Positions 48,485 to 59,451 of a stretch of 64,000 bases of DNA are shown here, in pieces. The DNA comes from Taxillus chinensis (Eukaryota; Streptophyta; Magnoliopsida; Santalales; Loranthaceae): positions 53,388,400-53,452,399 of the forward strand of contig CM042092.1 of the NCBI GenBank assembly GCA_023512835.1, written 5' to 3'. The notes beneath the pieces were generated by a model. That model saw only the letters and a list, made by a program, of their open reading frames with translations. It ran no database searches and was not told the DNA's origin. The translations under genes and the position numbers were made by a program. Positions within the stretch are counted from its first letter, which is position 1, and every line of letters starts with the position of its first letter.

Positions 48485-49164
48485 TGTAATGACCCATGTG
48501 TAACCCGTGTGTAAGAAGTTAACCACAAACACCTTGGATGTTCGTGCACAAGTTTGAGGTAAGAGATGAGCCCAAGAGGGGACTTTTGGGAGGTGCATGT
48601 GACAAGTGATAACGTACCTTTATGCCCTAGGAAGATGCTATGCGTATACAGGCGGTTTTAAGCTGTTTTGGCCGATCTTGGAGCTCACTTTTGATAGGGT
48701 AGATGGCCTCAAACAATTGGCGTGCAAGAACAAAAGTTTCTTAGAATGAGGTCCTCTACCTACCACAGAAATTTCAGAGCATTTGGAGCTGCACGTGAAT
48801 TCACCCATTTCACGTGCAAGCCTATTTTTGCTTCCTAGACCTCTACAAGATGCAAGGAGGCTTGGGGTGAAGTTTGAGTGCATTTGGAGCTGCACGCCAA
48901 TTGGGGAATTGGCGTGCAGGCAGGTTTTTGCATGGTTACCTTAGTTTTGTTATTCTAATCATCTTTTCCCAAAGGACCAGGTTGGAATAGTGAGTATTTT
49001 GGTGTATATGGATATGGAAAGGTTGTAACTTGTGTAATCAAAACTCCGTCGTTTTGATGCTGGGATTCACTTAATCAAAACTACGTCGTTTTGATGTTGT
49101 GTTGTCTATATAAGGAGGAGAAGCCTCTCTGTTTTAGGTTTAGGGTTTGTTGCTCCCCACCGTC

Positions 49165-49207
<43 letters not shown>

Positions 49208-50335
49208 AGGAGAGCTTCTGGTGGCTGCCGGAGCGTCTTGCGTGGGTGGTCGGAGTCTTGCGTGGAAGCGGGAGCAGGAGAACATACAAGGTAGGGGTTC
49301 TGTTCTTCCTAAATCCTCCTCTGTCCTAGGGTCCTAAGGCAGATTCTGGGTTATATATGTTTATATATATATGTAATCCATATAGGTGTGATCTCCTATA
49401 TGGATGTTGGCCTTCAGTGGCATTTTGGTGTGATTATGTGGTTACATGCTATATGTTTGATGAAATGCCTGTGTGAATATAGCTGTGTGTATTTGCCCAT
49501 TACGTGTTTGGTAATATGCCTGTGTGGCTGGACTTGTGATTTAGTGTATGTATGTATGCTGGGTGCTTGTTCTATTGCCTGAATGGCTGGGTTTGTGCAC
49601 TTGTGAACGGGTGCACACCAAGTGTTTAGTTTTATGCTTGAGTGACCGTGGTGTGTGTTGTGTGCATGACTGCTATCTGGCCTGAGAGGCGGTTAAACCA
49701 GTGGCCTGAAGAGGCGGTTAAACTGCTTTGCCTGAGAGGCGGTTAAACCAGTGGCCTGAAGAGGCGGTTAAACTACTTTGCCTGAGAGGCGGTTAAATCA
49801 GTGGCCTAAAGAGGCGGTTAAACTACTTGCTTGAGATGTGGTTTGTTAGCCAGTGTGGCTGGGGCTGGGGTTATGCCCACTTGTGTGGAATGTTTTATTT
49901 TCTTTTTCCTAATACTGTCACGTCACTACACCTATGCACATGCATGTAGCTGCTAGGAGCATGGGAAGGGTTTGGGAGACTTGATCCCTACTGAGCTGTG
50001 GTTGCTCACCCCTCCTACTGTGTTTGCTTGTTTTTTAGGGACTTACAGGCGTTAGGTGGATACACCAAGGTGGAAGACCTTATTTATTTTACTCTTTTCC
50101 ATTTGTTATTTTTTTTATGGGAATTGATGTAACCCCAGTGGGGATGGATTGGAAAGAGGATTTTGTTGTAATAAAGACTGGTTTGGATTGCTTTTATGAA
50201 CATTACCTTCTTGAATGTGTTGTGGATGTTTAAAATGTTGAATTCAGGGTTTGCATCCTAACCCCTTTGCCCTCCGTGTGGGTACAAGGGGAGTCACGTA
50301 CCGGTTTCCTCGAGTTGGAAATCCGGGGCGTGACA
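48485..50335 (+). repeat. 5' LTR of element E
   Basis: 1851 bp. Hairpins GCACGTGAA (48791-48799) / TTCACGTGC (48809-48817) and TGCACGCCAATT (48891-48902) / AATTGGCGTGCA (48907-48918). Promoter module at 49037-49114. (AG)n tract at 49167-49203. Minisatellite of about 53 bp (CCTGAGAGGCGGTTAAACCAG...), about three units at 49676-49835; the 3' LTR has about two, which accounts for its shorter length. Confidence 0.95.
49037..49114 (+). promoter_or_regulatory. Promoter module of element E 5' LTR
   Basis: Palindromes ATCAAAAC + core + GTTTTGAT at 49037-49058 (one core change) and 49074-49095, then TATATAAG at 49107-49114, 11 bases after the second palindrome. A (GA)n leader follows. Transcription would start about 30 bases after the TATA box (inference). 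Confidence 0.78.
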
Positions 50336-50338
50336 ATA

Positions 50339-50350
50339 TGGTATCAGAGC
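50339..50350 (+). other. Primer binding site of element E
   Basis: TGGTATCAGAGC, exact, three bases after the 5' LTR end at 50335. Confidence 0.95.
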
Positions 50351-50743
50351 ATGGTCTAGTTGGCCTAGGGTAGTGGGCGGACCTGGTTATCCTAAGACCT
50401 TTGGAGGAGCCTGGAGGGACATGCCTGATCAACATGGTCCTCTTTGAGCCTCCAAGGTGTACTTAGGGTAGTCCAGTCTTGTGGTAAGATTTGCATGCAT
50501 TGGCATTAGGGCACTAGTTGCATTTGTTGTGAATGTGTGCTAAACTGTGGATAAGATAATATGATTAAGTGAAATGTGCAACTCTGATTTGTTTGGCAAT
50601 GCGTACTGAACTATGAAATGTGATTGATACAATGTATGTGTGTAATGTCATGTGATAGTGGAATTGATCAGTGGGGTAGAGGTAGTGACGCGATAGATTA
50701 TAAATTTGTTTTGACGTTGTGCTTCTTACTTCGTGTAGTAAGA

Positions 50744-51872
50744 ATGCCGCCGAGGAGAGTGACACGTGCGTCCGGGGCAGTGGCTGATGAGTCATCTGCC
50801 CATGAGGGTCCGGGTGCGGGACCGTCCGTTGGAGGGCATGCGTTGTTGCTGGCACAGCTACGGGAAGGCATCCGGCTGGAGGTACGAGAGCTACAGGAGG
50901 GACTCCGGCAGGAGGTGCACCGTGAGATGGCAGCACGGCAGATGGTGCCACCACCACCACCAGTAGGGGAGCTGCCTCGTGAGTGTGAGAGTTCACTGGT
51001 GGTGTACCGACTCGTGCAGAGGACGACGTGGTGACACGGTTCCGAAAGGAACAACCTCCGCGATTTAAGGGGGAAGGAGATCCCGTGGTAGCTGAGCAGT
51101 GGTTGAGGCAGATCGAGCATGTGTTCTCCTTTCTCCTGCCTCGGGAAGAGGATAAGGTGCGACTCGCCATTCGGCAGCTGGAGGGGGATGCTTTGGAGTG
51201 GTGGACGAGTGTCGCGGGGAGCCGTGTGGTGCAACTCATGCTTTGAGAGGAGTTCTTGCAACTCTTCCATGATGAGTTCTTCCCGGAATCAGTGAGATGG
51301 CAGAAGAGGGAAGAATTCGGCAGCTTGAAGCAGGGATCCAGGACGGTACCTGAGTATGAGCGGGAGTTTCGGAGCTTGAGTAGGTTTGCTCCTGAGACTG
51401 TGGCAAGGGAGGACCTGAAGGCCCACAAGTTCACTTTGGGCCTTAGGCCAGCCCTCAGGCAGAGGGTAGCAATTCTACGCTTGAGGACCTATGCTGAGGT
51501 TGTGGAGACGGCCCGTATAGCCGAGAGAGAGCTGGATGATGGGAGGCAGGCCCATCAGGGTCGCCAGTTGCAGAGCGGGCCTGATCGAGATGCAGGGTCC
51601 AAGAGGCTCAAGACGGAGGAGAGGGATAGCAGTTCTTTTCGCACTCGGGGTCAGACATCTGTGAACCCTGGGAGGTTCACCTTTGGCGGCGGAAGACAGG
51701 GTGGTCCATCTGGGAGTCTACCTAGCAGTTGTCACTGCTGTGGAGAGTAGGGTCACTTCAAGGGGGAGTGCCCCAAGAAGGACTGGCGATGCAACAACTG
51801 TGGACGAGAGGGCCATTTGCGCCGGGTTTGCAGGAGTGGCAACAGGGGAGCGGGGGCGTGGCATCCAGCGTG
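50744..51872 (+). pseudogene. gag: Gypsy gag (element E)
   Basis: The ATG at 50744 (MPPRRVTRAS) is the likely start. The N part has a charged helix (LEVRELQEGLRQEVHREM). A frameshift lies near 51030 and a stop at 51244. The gag core 51040-51530 contains PPRFKGEGDPVVAEQWLRQIE, the WWTS stretch, and FFPESVRWQKREEF typical of gypsy gag. Two zinc knuckles follow near 51735-51830 (CHCCGE then GHFKGEC, split by a TAG at 51748; then [14 protein letters not shown]). It would form the particle core and bind RNA; broken here. Confidence 0.9.
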
Positions 51873-54800
51873 AGGAGTGATGCTAGCTTCCGTGCACCAG
51901 CTGAGAGACCAGCTCGTCAGTGGCAGGCCAGCCAGGCAGGATCCAGTCAGACCCGACCTCAGGGGAGGCCAGAGCGACAGCAGGCTGATGCTAGAGGCAG
52001 TCAGGGCGGGAGCCACCCAGTGAGTGAGCCGACCAGTGGCACGGGCCAAGGGAGGGTGTTTGCACTGAATGCGACACCCCAGGAGGAGGCTGAGCTACCA
52101 CCTTCGCCGGCAGAGGAGGGAGCAGGACCATCGGTGATTAGAGGTACTCTTTTGATCTCCCGTATGCTTGCTTCTGTTCTTTTCGATACGGGTGCATCGC
52201 GTTCTTTTATTGCTGAGCTTATAGTTGAGGGCTTGGGGTTAACGTGTGTTGAGGCGGAGAGGCCCTTAGTTGTAGATTCTCCGGTGGGAGGCATGATTGA
52301 GGTGCGACATGTTTGCCGCGGTTGTGTGTTAACCATGGGTGATGTGGAGCTGAGTTTTGACTTGCATGTAATGCCTTTGAGGACATTTGACCTGATCTTG
52401 GGTATGGATTGGCTTATGGATTTCAAGGCCAAGATAGATTGTTATCTTCGTGACACCCGTCAGGGACCTCTTGCACCCCGGCAGGGGAGTGGGACCGTGA
52501 GGCGAGTCGGGCCGGGCCAGTGTTGGACCAGGTGGGGTGCCATTACCCACAGGTTGGCAGCCCTGACCTTTGCTGAGGAGGGGAAGGTGGAAAAGAGGGT
52601 GTGGCCCGCTGTTGTGGACCAATTTCAGGATGTCTTCCCTGACCAGTTGAGGAGTTTAGCTCCTCAGAGGAGTGTGGAGTTCATCATTGAGTTGGTGCTG
52701 GGGACGGGTCCGATTTCCCAAGTAGCGTATCGTATGGGGCCAGCCGAGCTGAGGGAGCTGCAGAGGCAAATAGAGGAGTTGGAGGACCAGGGGTATATCA
52801 GACCGAGTACCTCACCCTGGGGTGCTCCGGTGCTCTTTTCTAAGAAGGCTGATGGCACACTTCATCTCTGCATCGACTACAGGAAGTTGAATTCAGTGAC
52901 TGTGAAGAACAAGTACCCGTTGCCTCGGATAGATGACATGTTTGACCAATTGAGTGGGGCCCAGTCATTTTCCAAGATAGATTTACGGTCGGGGTATCAC
53001 CAGCTCAGGGTTAGGGAGGAGGACATCCCTAAGACGGCTTTTCGGTGCAGGTATGGGCATTATGAGTGGGTAGTGATGCCTTTCGGGCTCACTAATGCGC
53101 CAGCGGTGTTCATGCATTTGATGAACCAGGTCTTTGCTCCATACTTGGATTCGTTTATGGTGGTGTTTATTGATGATATCTTGGTGTATTCCAAGACCGA
53201 GAAGGAGCATGTGGAGCACTTGGCAACGATGTTGCAAACCTTGAGGGACCAACATTGTTTGCTAAGTTTAGCAAGTGTGAGTTTTGGCTGCAGGAGGTTC
53301 ACTTTCTTGGCCACGTGGTGTCAGCTGAGGGAGTTAGGGTGGACCCAGCCAAGATTGAGGCTGTGGCATCGTGGGCGAGGCCAACCAACGTTTTTGAGAT
53401 CCATAGCTTTCTTGGCTTGGCGGGGTACTATTGTCGTTTTGTCGAGGGGTTCTCCCGTTTGGCAACTCCTATGACAGCGTTGACTCGGAAGGGCGTGAAG
53501 TTTGATTGGACTGACAAGTGTCAGCAGGCATTTGAGGCTCTCAAAACCCGTTTGACCACTGCACCGGTATTGAGGTTACCTCGGGAGGATATCCCATATG
53601 AGGTGTATTGTGATGCGTCCAGGGGTTGGTTTGGGGTGTGTGCTTATGCAGGAGCACACGCGTGGCAGCTTATGGGTCAAGGCAGCTGAAGCCTCATGAG
53701 CAGAATTACCCTACCCATGATCTTGAGTTGGCGGCTGTCATCTTCGCCCTGAAGAGTTGGCAGCACTACCTCTTGGGGGAAAAGTTTGTGGTGTTCTCAG
53801 ATCACAAGAGCCTTCAGTACATCTTTACTCAGAAGGACTTGAATTTGAGGCAAAGGAGATGGGTAGAGTATTTGCAGACCTTTGACTTTACTCTTGCCTA
53901 TACCCCGGGCAAGGGTAATGTTGTGGCTGACGCGTTGAGCAGAAAAGGGAAAGCTGAGGTGGCCGTGAGATAGTGGAAGCTGATGGAGCAGTTGGCGATG
54001 TTGCAGCTGCAGCCTGTTGTTCGTGATGGTGGGATAGTCCTGAGTCCTTTGGTGGTTGTGCCTGAGTTGTACCAGCGCGTCCGGGAGGAACAGTTGGGTG
54101 ACATTGAGTGTGAGGTTCTCCGTGCCCGTATTGAGGCTGGGGAGCTATCTGAGGACTGGACAGAGGGTCCTGAGCTTGAGTTGTCTTTTCAGGGGCGGTT
54201 GGTAGTGGCTTCTTCCCTCAGGGATGAGGTGATGAGGGAGTTTCACCAGTCTAGAGTTGCTGCGCATCCAGGGGGTATGAAGATGTACCATGCGCTTCGG
54301 GGACATTTTTGGTGGCCTGGGATGAAACACGATGTGGCTGCCTTTGTTTCGCGGTGCCTCACGTGTCAGCAGGTGAAGGCTGAGCATCAGCGGCCGGCGG
54401 GCATGTTACAGCCATTGCCCATAGCGGAGTGGAAGTGGGACCACATAGCGATGGATTTTGTGACTGGTCTTCCACCCACCACAGGGAGGAAAGATATGAT
54501 TTGGGTAATTGTGGATCGACTCACAAAGTCGGCCCATTTCCTGGCTGTTTACGAGCGGGACTCTATTGGGACCTTGAGTCAGCTGTACATGAACGAGATT
54601 GTGAGATTGCATGGAGTACCATCATCGGTTGTCTCTGACTGGGATTCGAGGTTCACTTCCCGTTTTTGGGCAGGTTTGTAGGAGGCTATGGGGACCAAGC
54701 TTCACTTGAGTACAGCCTTTCACCTTGAGACTGACGGTCAGACAGAGAGGACGAATCAGACTTTGGAGGACATGTTACGGGCCTGTGTGTTAGATTTTGG

Positions 54801-55503
54801 GAGTTCGTGGGTAACTCACCTTCCTTTGGTGGAGTTTGCCTACAACAACAGTTTTCAGGCGTCCATTGGGATGGCTCCTTTTGAGGCGTTGTATGGCAGA
54901 CCCTGCCGATCACCGTTGTGTTGGACTGAGGTCGGCGAAGCAGCTCTCTTGGGACCACAGTTGGTTCAAGAGGCTACCGAGAAGGTTAAGTTGATTCGTC
55001 AGCGTTTGTTATCAGCTCAGAGTCGGCAGAAATCTTATGCGGATCAGCGGCGGCGACCTTTGGAGTTTTCTGTTGGTGATCATGCGTTCCTTCGTGTCTC
55101 TCCACATCGTGGACATCGACGGTTTGGGCGAGGTTCCAAGCTATCTCCCCGGTTTATTGGTCCTTTTGAGATTCTGGATCGTGTGGGGCCCGTGGCCTAC
55201 CGGTTAGCGTTACCACCGCGGCTGAGTCAAGTGCACAACGTGTTTCACGTGTCCCAGTTACGGAAGTATCACCCTGACCCCACTCATGTGATCGATTGGG
55301 GAACATTGGACATTGAGGATGACATGTCTGTTGTTGAGGCCCCTATCCGTATCCTAGATCGGCGAGAGAAGCTTTTGCGTGGTCGTGCTATTCCTTTGGT
55401 TCGTGTGCTGTGGCAGCACTGTGGCATTGAGGAGGAGACATGGGAACGTGAGTCCGTGATACGTGAGCAGCACCCAGAATTGTTCGAGGACAAACAATCT
55501 TAA
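51873..55503 (+). pseudogene. pol: Gypsy pol (element E): protease, RT, RNase H, integrase, chromodomain-like C-terminus
   Basis: The protease [11 protein letters not shown] has its Asp codon at 52185. RT has [34 protein letters not shown] and the catalytic FIDD at 53166-53177. A frameshift at about 53253 is followed by [12 protein letters not shown] and the RNase H region ([19 protein letters not shown]), with another shift near 53660 and a stop at 53971. Integrase has the zinc part ([30 protein letters not shown]) and the DDE residues in [19 protein letters not shown] and TDGQTERTNQ; TAG at 54679 splits it. The GPFEILDRVGPVAYRL and VHNVFHVSQLRKY segments lead to a chromodomain-like tail ending LFEDKQS. 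Clade Del/Tekay-like is inferred. Confidence 0.94.
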
Positions 55504-55830
55504 GCGTGGGAGGTGGATGTTGGCCAAGGGATAGTGATGTGTTTTCTTGTATTAGTTGTGTACGATTTGGTGTATTTGTATTGTCTTTTAGACACGTGTT
55601 CATATTTGTGATGTGTTTTGAGATGTGTATTTGTGACATGCGGATATGTGTTATATGGATTATTGTGGTTATGGATTATGGTGGTACCTTGTTATGTGCT
55701 GTTATGTGCTGTACGCGGTGTATGACCCATTTGGGTGTTGTGGCTTGCCGGGTGGGAAATGGGTAGCTTGTGTTTGTTTTCCTCGTATGTCATTTCTTTT
55801 CGAGGACGAAAAGTCTTAAGGGGGAGAGGA
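55504..55830 (+). other. 3' leader of element E with duplicated pol tail and PPT
   Basis: About 300 bases after the pol stop the sequence TTCGAGGACGAAAAGTCTTAAG (55801-55820 region) repeats the pol ending TTCGAGGACAAACAATCTTAAG; both would encode LFED..S-stop. The second copy is joined to the PPT AAGGGGGAGAGGA (55818-55830), directly before the 3' LTR. Confidence 0.8.
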
Positions 55831-56512
55831 TGTAATGACCCGTGTGTAACCCGTGTGTAAGAAGTTAACCACAAACACCTTGGATGTTGGTGCACAAGTT
55901 TGAGGTAAGAGATGAGCCCAAGAGGGGACTTTTGGGAGGTGCATGTGACAAGTGATAACGTACTTTTATGCCCCAGGAAGATGCTATGTGTATACAGGCG
56001 GTTTTAAGCTGTTTTGGCTGATCTTGGAGCTCACTTTTGATAGGGTAGATGGCCTCAAACAATTGGCATGCAAGAACAAAAGTTTCTTAGAATGAGGTCC
56101 TCTACCTACCACAGAAATTTCAGAGCATTTGGAGCTGCACGTGAATTCACCCATTTCACATGCAAGCCTATTTTTGCTTCCTAGACCTCTACAAGATGCA
56201 AGGAGGCTTGGGGTGAAGTTTGAGTGCATTTGGAGCTGCACGCCAATTGGGGAATTGGCGTGCAGGCAGGTTTTTGCATGGTTACCTTAGTTTTGTTATT
56301 CTAATCATCTTTTCCCAAAGGACCAGGTTGGAATAGTGAGTATTTTGGTGTGTATGGATGTGGAAAGGTTGTAACTTGTGTAATCAAAACTACGTCGTTT
56401 TGATGCTGGGATTCACTTAATCAAAACTACGTCGTTTTGATGTTGTGTTGTCTATATAAGGAGGAGAAGCCTCTCTGTTTTAGGTTTAGGGTTTGTTGCT
56501 CCCCCAGCCGTC

Positions 56513-56551
<39 letters not shown>

Positions 56552-57635
56552 AGGAGAGCTTCTGGTGGCTGCCGGAGCGTCTTGCGTGGGTGGTCGGAGT
56601 CTTGCGTGGAAGCGGGAGCAGGAGAACATACAAGGTAGGGGTTCTGTTCTTCCTAAATCCTCCTCTGTCCTAGGGTCCTAGGGCAGGTTCTAGGTTATAT
56701 CTGTTTATATATATATATGTAATCCATATAGGTGTGATCTCCTATATGGATGTTGGCCTTCAGTGGCATTTTGGTGTGATTCTGTGGTTACATGCTATAT
56801 GTTCGATGAAATGCCTGTGTGAATATAGCTGTGTGTATTTGCCCATTACGTGTTTGGTAATATGCCTGTGTGGCTGGACTTGTGATTTAGTGTATGTATG
56901 TATGCTGGGTGCTTGTTCTATTGCCTGAATGGCTGGGTTTGTGCACTTGTGAACGGGTGCACACCAAGTGTTTGGTTTTATGCTTGAGTGACCGTGGTGT
57001 GTGTTGTGTGCATGACTGTGCTATCTGGCCTGAGAGGCAGTTAAACCAGTGGCCTGAAGAGGCGGTTAAACTACTTTGCCTGAGAGGCGGTTAAATCAGT
57101 GGCCTGAAGAGGCGGTTAAACTACTTGCTTGAGATGTGGTTTGTTAGCCAGTGTGGCTGGGGCTGGGGTTACGCCCACTTGTGTGGAATGTTTTATTTTC
57201 TTTTTCCTAATACTGTCACGTCACTACACCTGTGCACATGCATGTAGCCACTAGGAGCATGGGAAGGGTTTGGGAGACTTGATCCCTACTGAGCTGTGGT
57301 TGCTCACCCCTCCTACTGTGTTTGCTTGTTTTTTAGGGACTTACAGGCATTAGGTGGATACACCAAGGTGGAAGACCTTATTTATTTTACTCTTTTCCAT
57401 TTGTTATTTTTTTTTTATGGGAATTGATGTAACCCCAGTGGGGATGGATTGGAAAGAGGATTTTGTTGTAATAAAGACTAGTTTGGATTGCTTTTATGAA
57501 CATTACCTTCTTGAATGTATTGTGGATGTTTAAAATGTTGAATTCGGGGTTTGCATCCTAACCCCTTTGCCCTCTGTGTGGGTACAAGGGGAGTCACGTA
57601 TCGGTTTCCTCGGGTTGGAAATCCGGGGCGTGACA
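55831..57635 (+). repeat. 3' LTR of element E
   Basis: 1805 bp, close to the 5' LTR. Hairpin 56237-56248 / 56253-56264, palindromes 56383-56404 and 56420-56441, TATA 56453-56460, (AG)n 56515-56547, about two minisatellite units at 57028-57125. It ends GGGGCGTGACA before TGGAT. Confidence 0.95.
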
Positions 57636-57895
57636 TGGATCTTGTATGATGACTGATTATGTAATCAAGTTCGTTGCAGTAATAAAAATCAGTCCATTAA
57701 AAAGGGTTTCTCAAGCAAAATAAAATCTAAACCCAAAAGGAGTCCGTCTCCCAAGAAAACTAAGATCAGAGAAGTAAAGGAATCAAACAAAGTAAAAACA
57801 ACATGGAAAGCTAAAGTTTCTCACAAGGCTAACACTGAAAATGTTGTCTCTGTTTCTCCTAACCGCCCAAAATATGTTTGGGCACCAAAAGCATA

Positions 57896-57999
57896 ATCTG
57901 TTGTCTTGTAGGAGTATCCCTGGGATTCACTACCAGCCCACTTGAAGATAAATCAAAGAAGTAGATACTTGATAACGGATGCTCATGATATATGATGGG
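57896..57999 (+). pseudogene. Truncated copia protease start (element A)
   Basis: After the gag stop (57893-57895) the sequence follows element B's gag-pol junction; the active site reads YLDNGCS with a stop directly after it, then breaks exactly where element B's LTR begins (58000). Confidence 0.75.
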
Positions 58000-59390
58000 T
58001 GTTGGATCAAACCCAGAATTTGGATAATGCTGATAAAGCCTTATGTAATTTGATCTGAGATCTCTTGTGTTTATTTGATTGTTGCAGAAGATATGTTATT
58101 AATCCGGAGATACACTGGTGAGAGCAAAGCTAAGGACAGGATACATAATCCTGATCCGGACAAGAGTGAGTGTCGTCAAACACTTGGTAAATAACCAAGT
58201 CACCAATACATACGGAATAAGGGACATTCGTGCGGACTAAGTCAAATTGACGCTAAGTAAGAGTCTTGGTTTACAAGGTCGCACGAAGTAAAAGAAGACA
58301 CGAAGTAAGGCATCCGAGTCTTCCATACATACGGAGTAAGGAAGTACAAATGTGGAACAAGGACCCGAGTCTTTATTAGACACGGAGTAAGGAAATTAGA
58401 TGCGGAGTAAGGAATCCGGACAACTTACTCATACGGAGTAAGGAAGTTACATACGGAGTAAGGAACTTACATCCGGAGTAAGAAAGCACTGACACGGAAT
58501 AAGTCATCCGACCCTTTAAGACTAGCCCGGAGTAAGGAACTTACATACGGAGTAAGGAACTTACATACGGAGTAAGGAATTTACATACGGAGTAAGGAAC
58601 TTACATACGGAGTAAGGAATTTACATACGGAGTAAGGAACTTACATGCGGAGTAAGGAAGCGCTGGCACGGACTAAGGATTCCAGTACCAAATAGATACG
58701 GAGTAAGAAATCACTGACACGGAGTAAGGTTCCGAGCTTCATTAGCTACGGAGTAAGGAAAATTACACCGGACCAAGAAGATATCGTTTCAACTCAACCG
58801 CATTTAAAGTTATCAGCTCGTGGCGTCCCGATATAAGACAAATTTATTGAGAACCTGAAGAATCTTACACGTGGATCATCCGGATATGTGGACACAACCT
58901 TAATTGTATTTGGGAACTCACAAACGCACTTATACTCTTCAAACCCAAGATCTTAAGCTCCACAAACCACAGCAGTCAAGGCAGAGAGATTACCGAGGGA
59001 TAGTTAGTCGTTGAACGCATTCCGGAACTACAAGTTCCAAGGTTGTCTCTTAGGAATGTTTTGTATAAATATTCATACTTGTACATTTGTGTAATAGAGA
59101 GCGAATGTGTATTTGTTAAGAAAAGACTAATCATGTGTATGCACAAGCGGTTTCATTTTTGGAGATAGAATTTGGCTAGTGTGTGAGTTCATTTGTAAAC
59201 AGAGTGTAAGAGAGTCTTGCTTCTATTTTGTTGTATTTATCTTGTGATAATAAAACAAAATACTTCCACTATCTGGTTATCTTCCGCAGTGATTCTATCA
59301 CTTAACTAGATAAGTGTTTGTGTCTTAAGAGAAAGAAAAGAGTTTCGATAAGAGCCTATTCACCCCCCTCTAGGCTCCAAGGGACCATCA
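58000..59390 (+). repeat. 5' LTR of element B
   Basis: 1391 bp. Carries dozens of ACGGAGTAAGGA-type motifs from about 58213 to 58770, including six perfect or near-perfect 20-bp tandem units (58541-58660). It ends with CACCCCCCTCTAGGCTCC, the Sirevirus-type terminal block. Confidence 0.92.
58541..58660 (+). repeat. Six 20-bp tandem repeats in element B LTR
   Basis: Units TTACATACGGAGTAAGGAAC begin at 58541, 58561, 58581, 58601, 58621 and 58641 (the last varies at ATGCGG). Looser copies flank the array on both sides. Confidence 0.97.
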
Positions 59391-59392
59391 AG

Positions 59393-59404
59393 TGGTATCA
59401 GAGC
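59393..59404 (+). other. Primer binding site of element B
   Basis: TGGTATCAGAGC, exact, two bases after the LTR end. Confidence 0.93.
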
Positions 59405-59451
59405 AAGTTCTATTTGTTCTAAGTAGAGATCCCACTCTTTCAATCTCAGAA

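Larger units (their letters stand above)
48485..57635 (+). mobile_element. Gypsy element E: full-length chromovirus-like element
   Basis: 9151 bp, TGTAATGACC...GGGGCGTGACA, target duplication TGGAT (48480-48484, 57636-57640). 5' LTR 48485-50335, PBS 50339-50350, gag, protease, RT, RNase H, integrase, chromodomain-like end, PPT 55818-55830, 3' LTR 55831-57635. All domains are present but gag and pol have several frameshifts and stops, so this copy is not autonomous. LTRs are alike by eye. It is inserted in the second zinc knuckle region of element A gag. Confidence 0.96.
37148..57895 (+). pseudogene. gag: Copia gag (element A) in four pieces
   Basis: The ATG at 37148 begins MAKESSMLYN. Piece 2 (38099-38398) has the gag core SKPPKFTLELFSQWK and HMMWRYLHQEIP. 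Piece 3 (46861-48484) has a LTILYEG-like stretch, a CCHC knuckle CYNCGMLGHYAKDC at about 47459-47500, a coiled coil (47787-47996) and the start of a second knuckle CSICREIGHYHYKSW, where element E inserted. Piece 4 (57641-57895) ends WAPKA-stop. Stops and frameshifts occur within the pieces as well, so it was decaying independently of the insertions. Alignment order with element B gag shows these are one gene. Confidence 0.85.
34154..57999 (+). mobile_element. Copia element A, Sirevirus-like, fragmented by nested insertions
   Basis: The LTR is placed from a TGTTGG start at 34154 to ACCAACA at 37085, then PBS (37088-37099), gag pieces at 37148-37246, 38099-38398, 46861-48484 and 57641-57895, and the start of protease up to 57999, where element B begins. 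Each gap is an insertion with its own target duplication. Gag pieces align in order with element B, so they are one gene. The start at 34154 is inferred: B's LTR of 1391 bp plus a 107-bp triplication absent from B gives the observed length once the hAT insertion is removed. The downstream rest of A lies beyond B, outside the window. Confidence 0.8.

Noticed and set aside
50565..51434. 289-codon minus-strand ORF with Ser/Pro-rich translation
   Set aside because: It is antisense to the gypsy gag of element E, whose sense frame has clear gag motifs; the antisense protein has no family features.
58541..58660. Regular 20-bp repeats resembling a CRISPR array or telomeric repeat
   Set aside because: Units are directly adjacent with no spacers, lie inside a copia LTR, and the unit is not a telomere motif.
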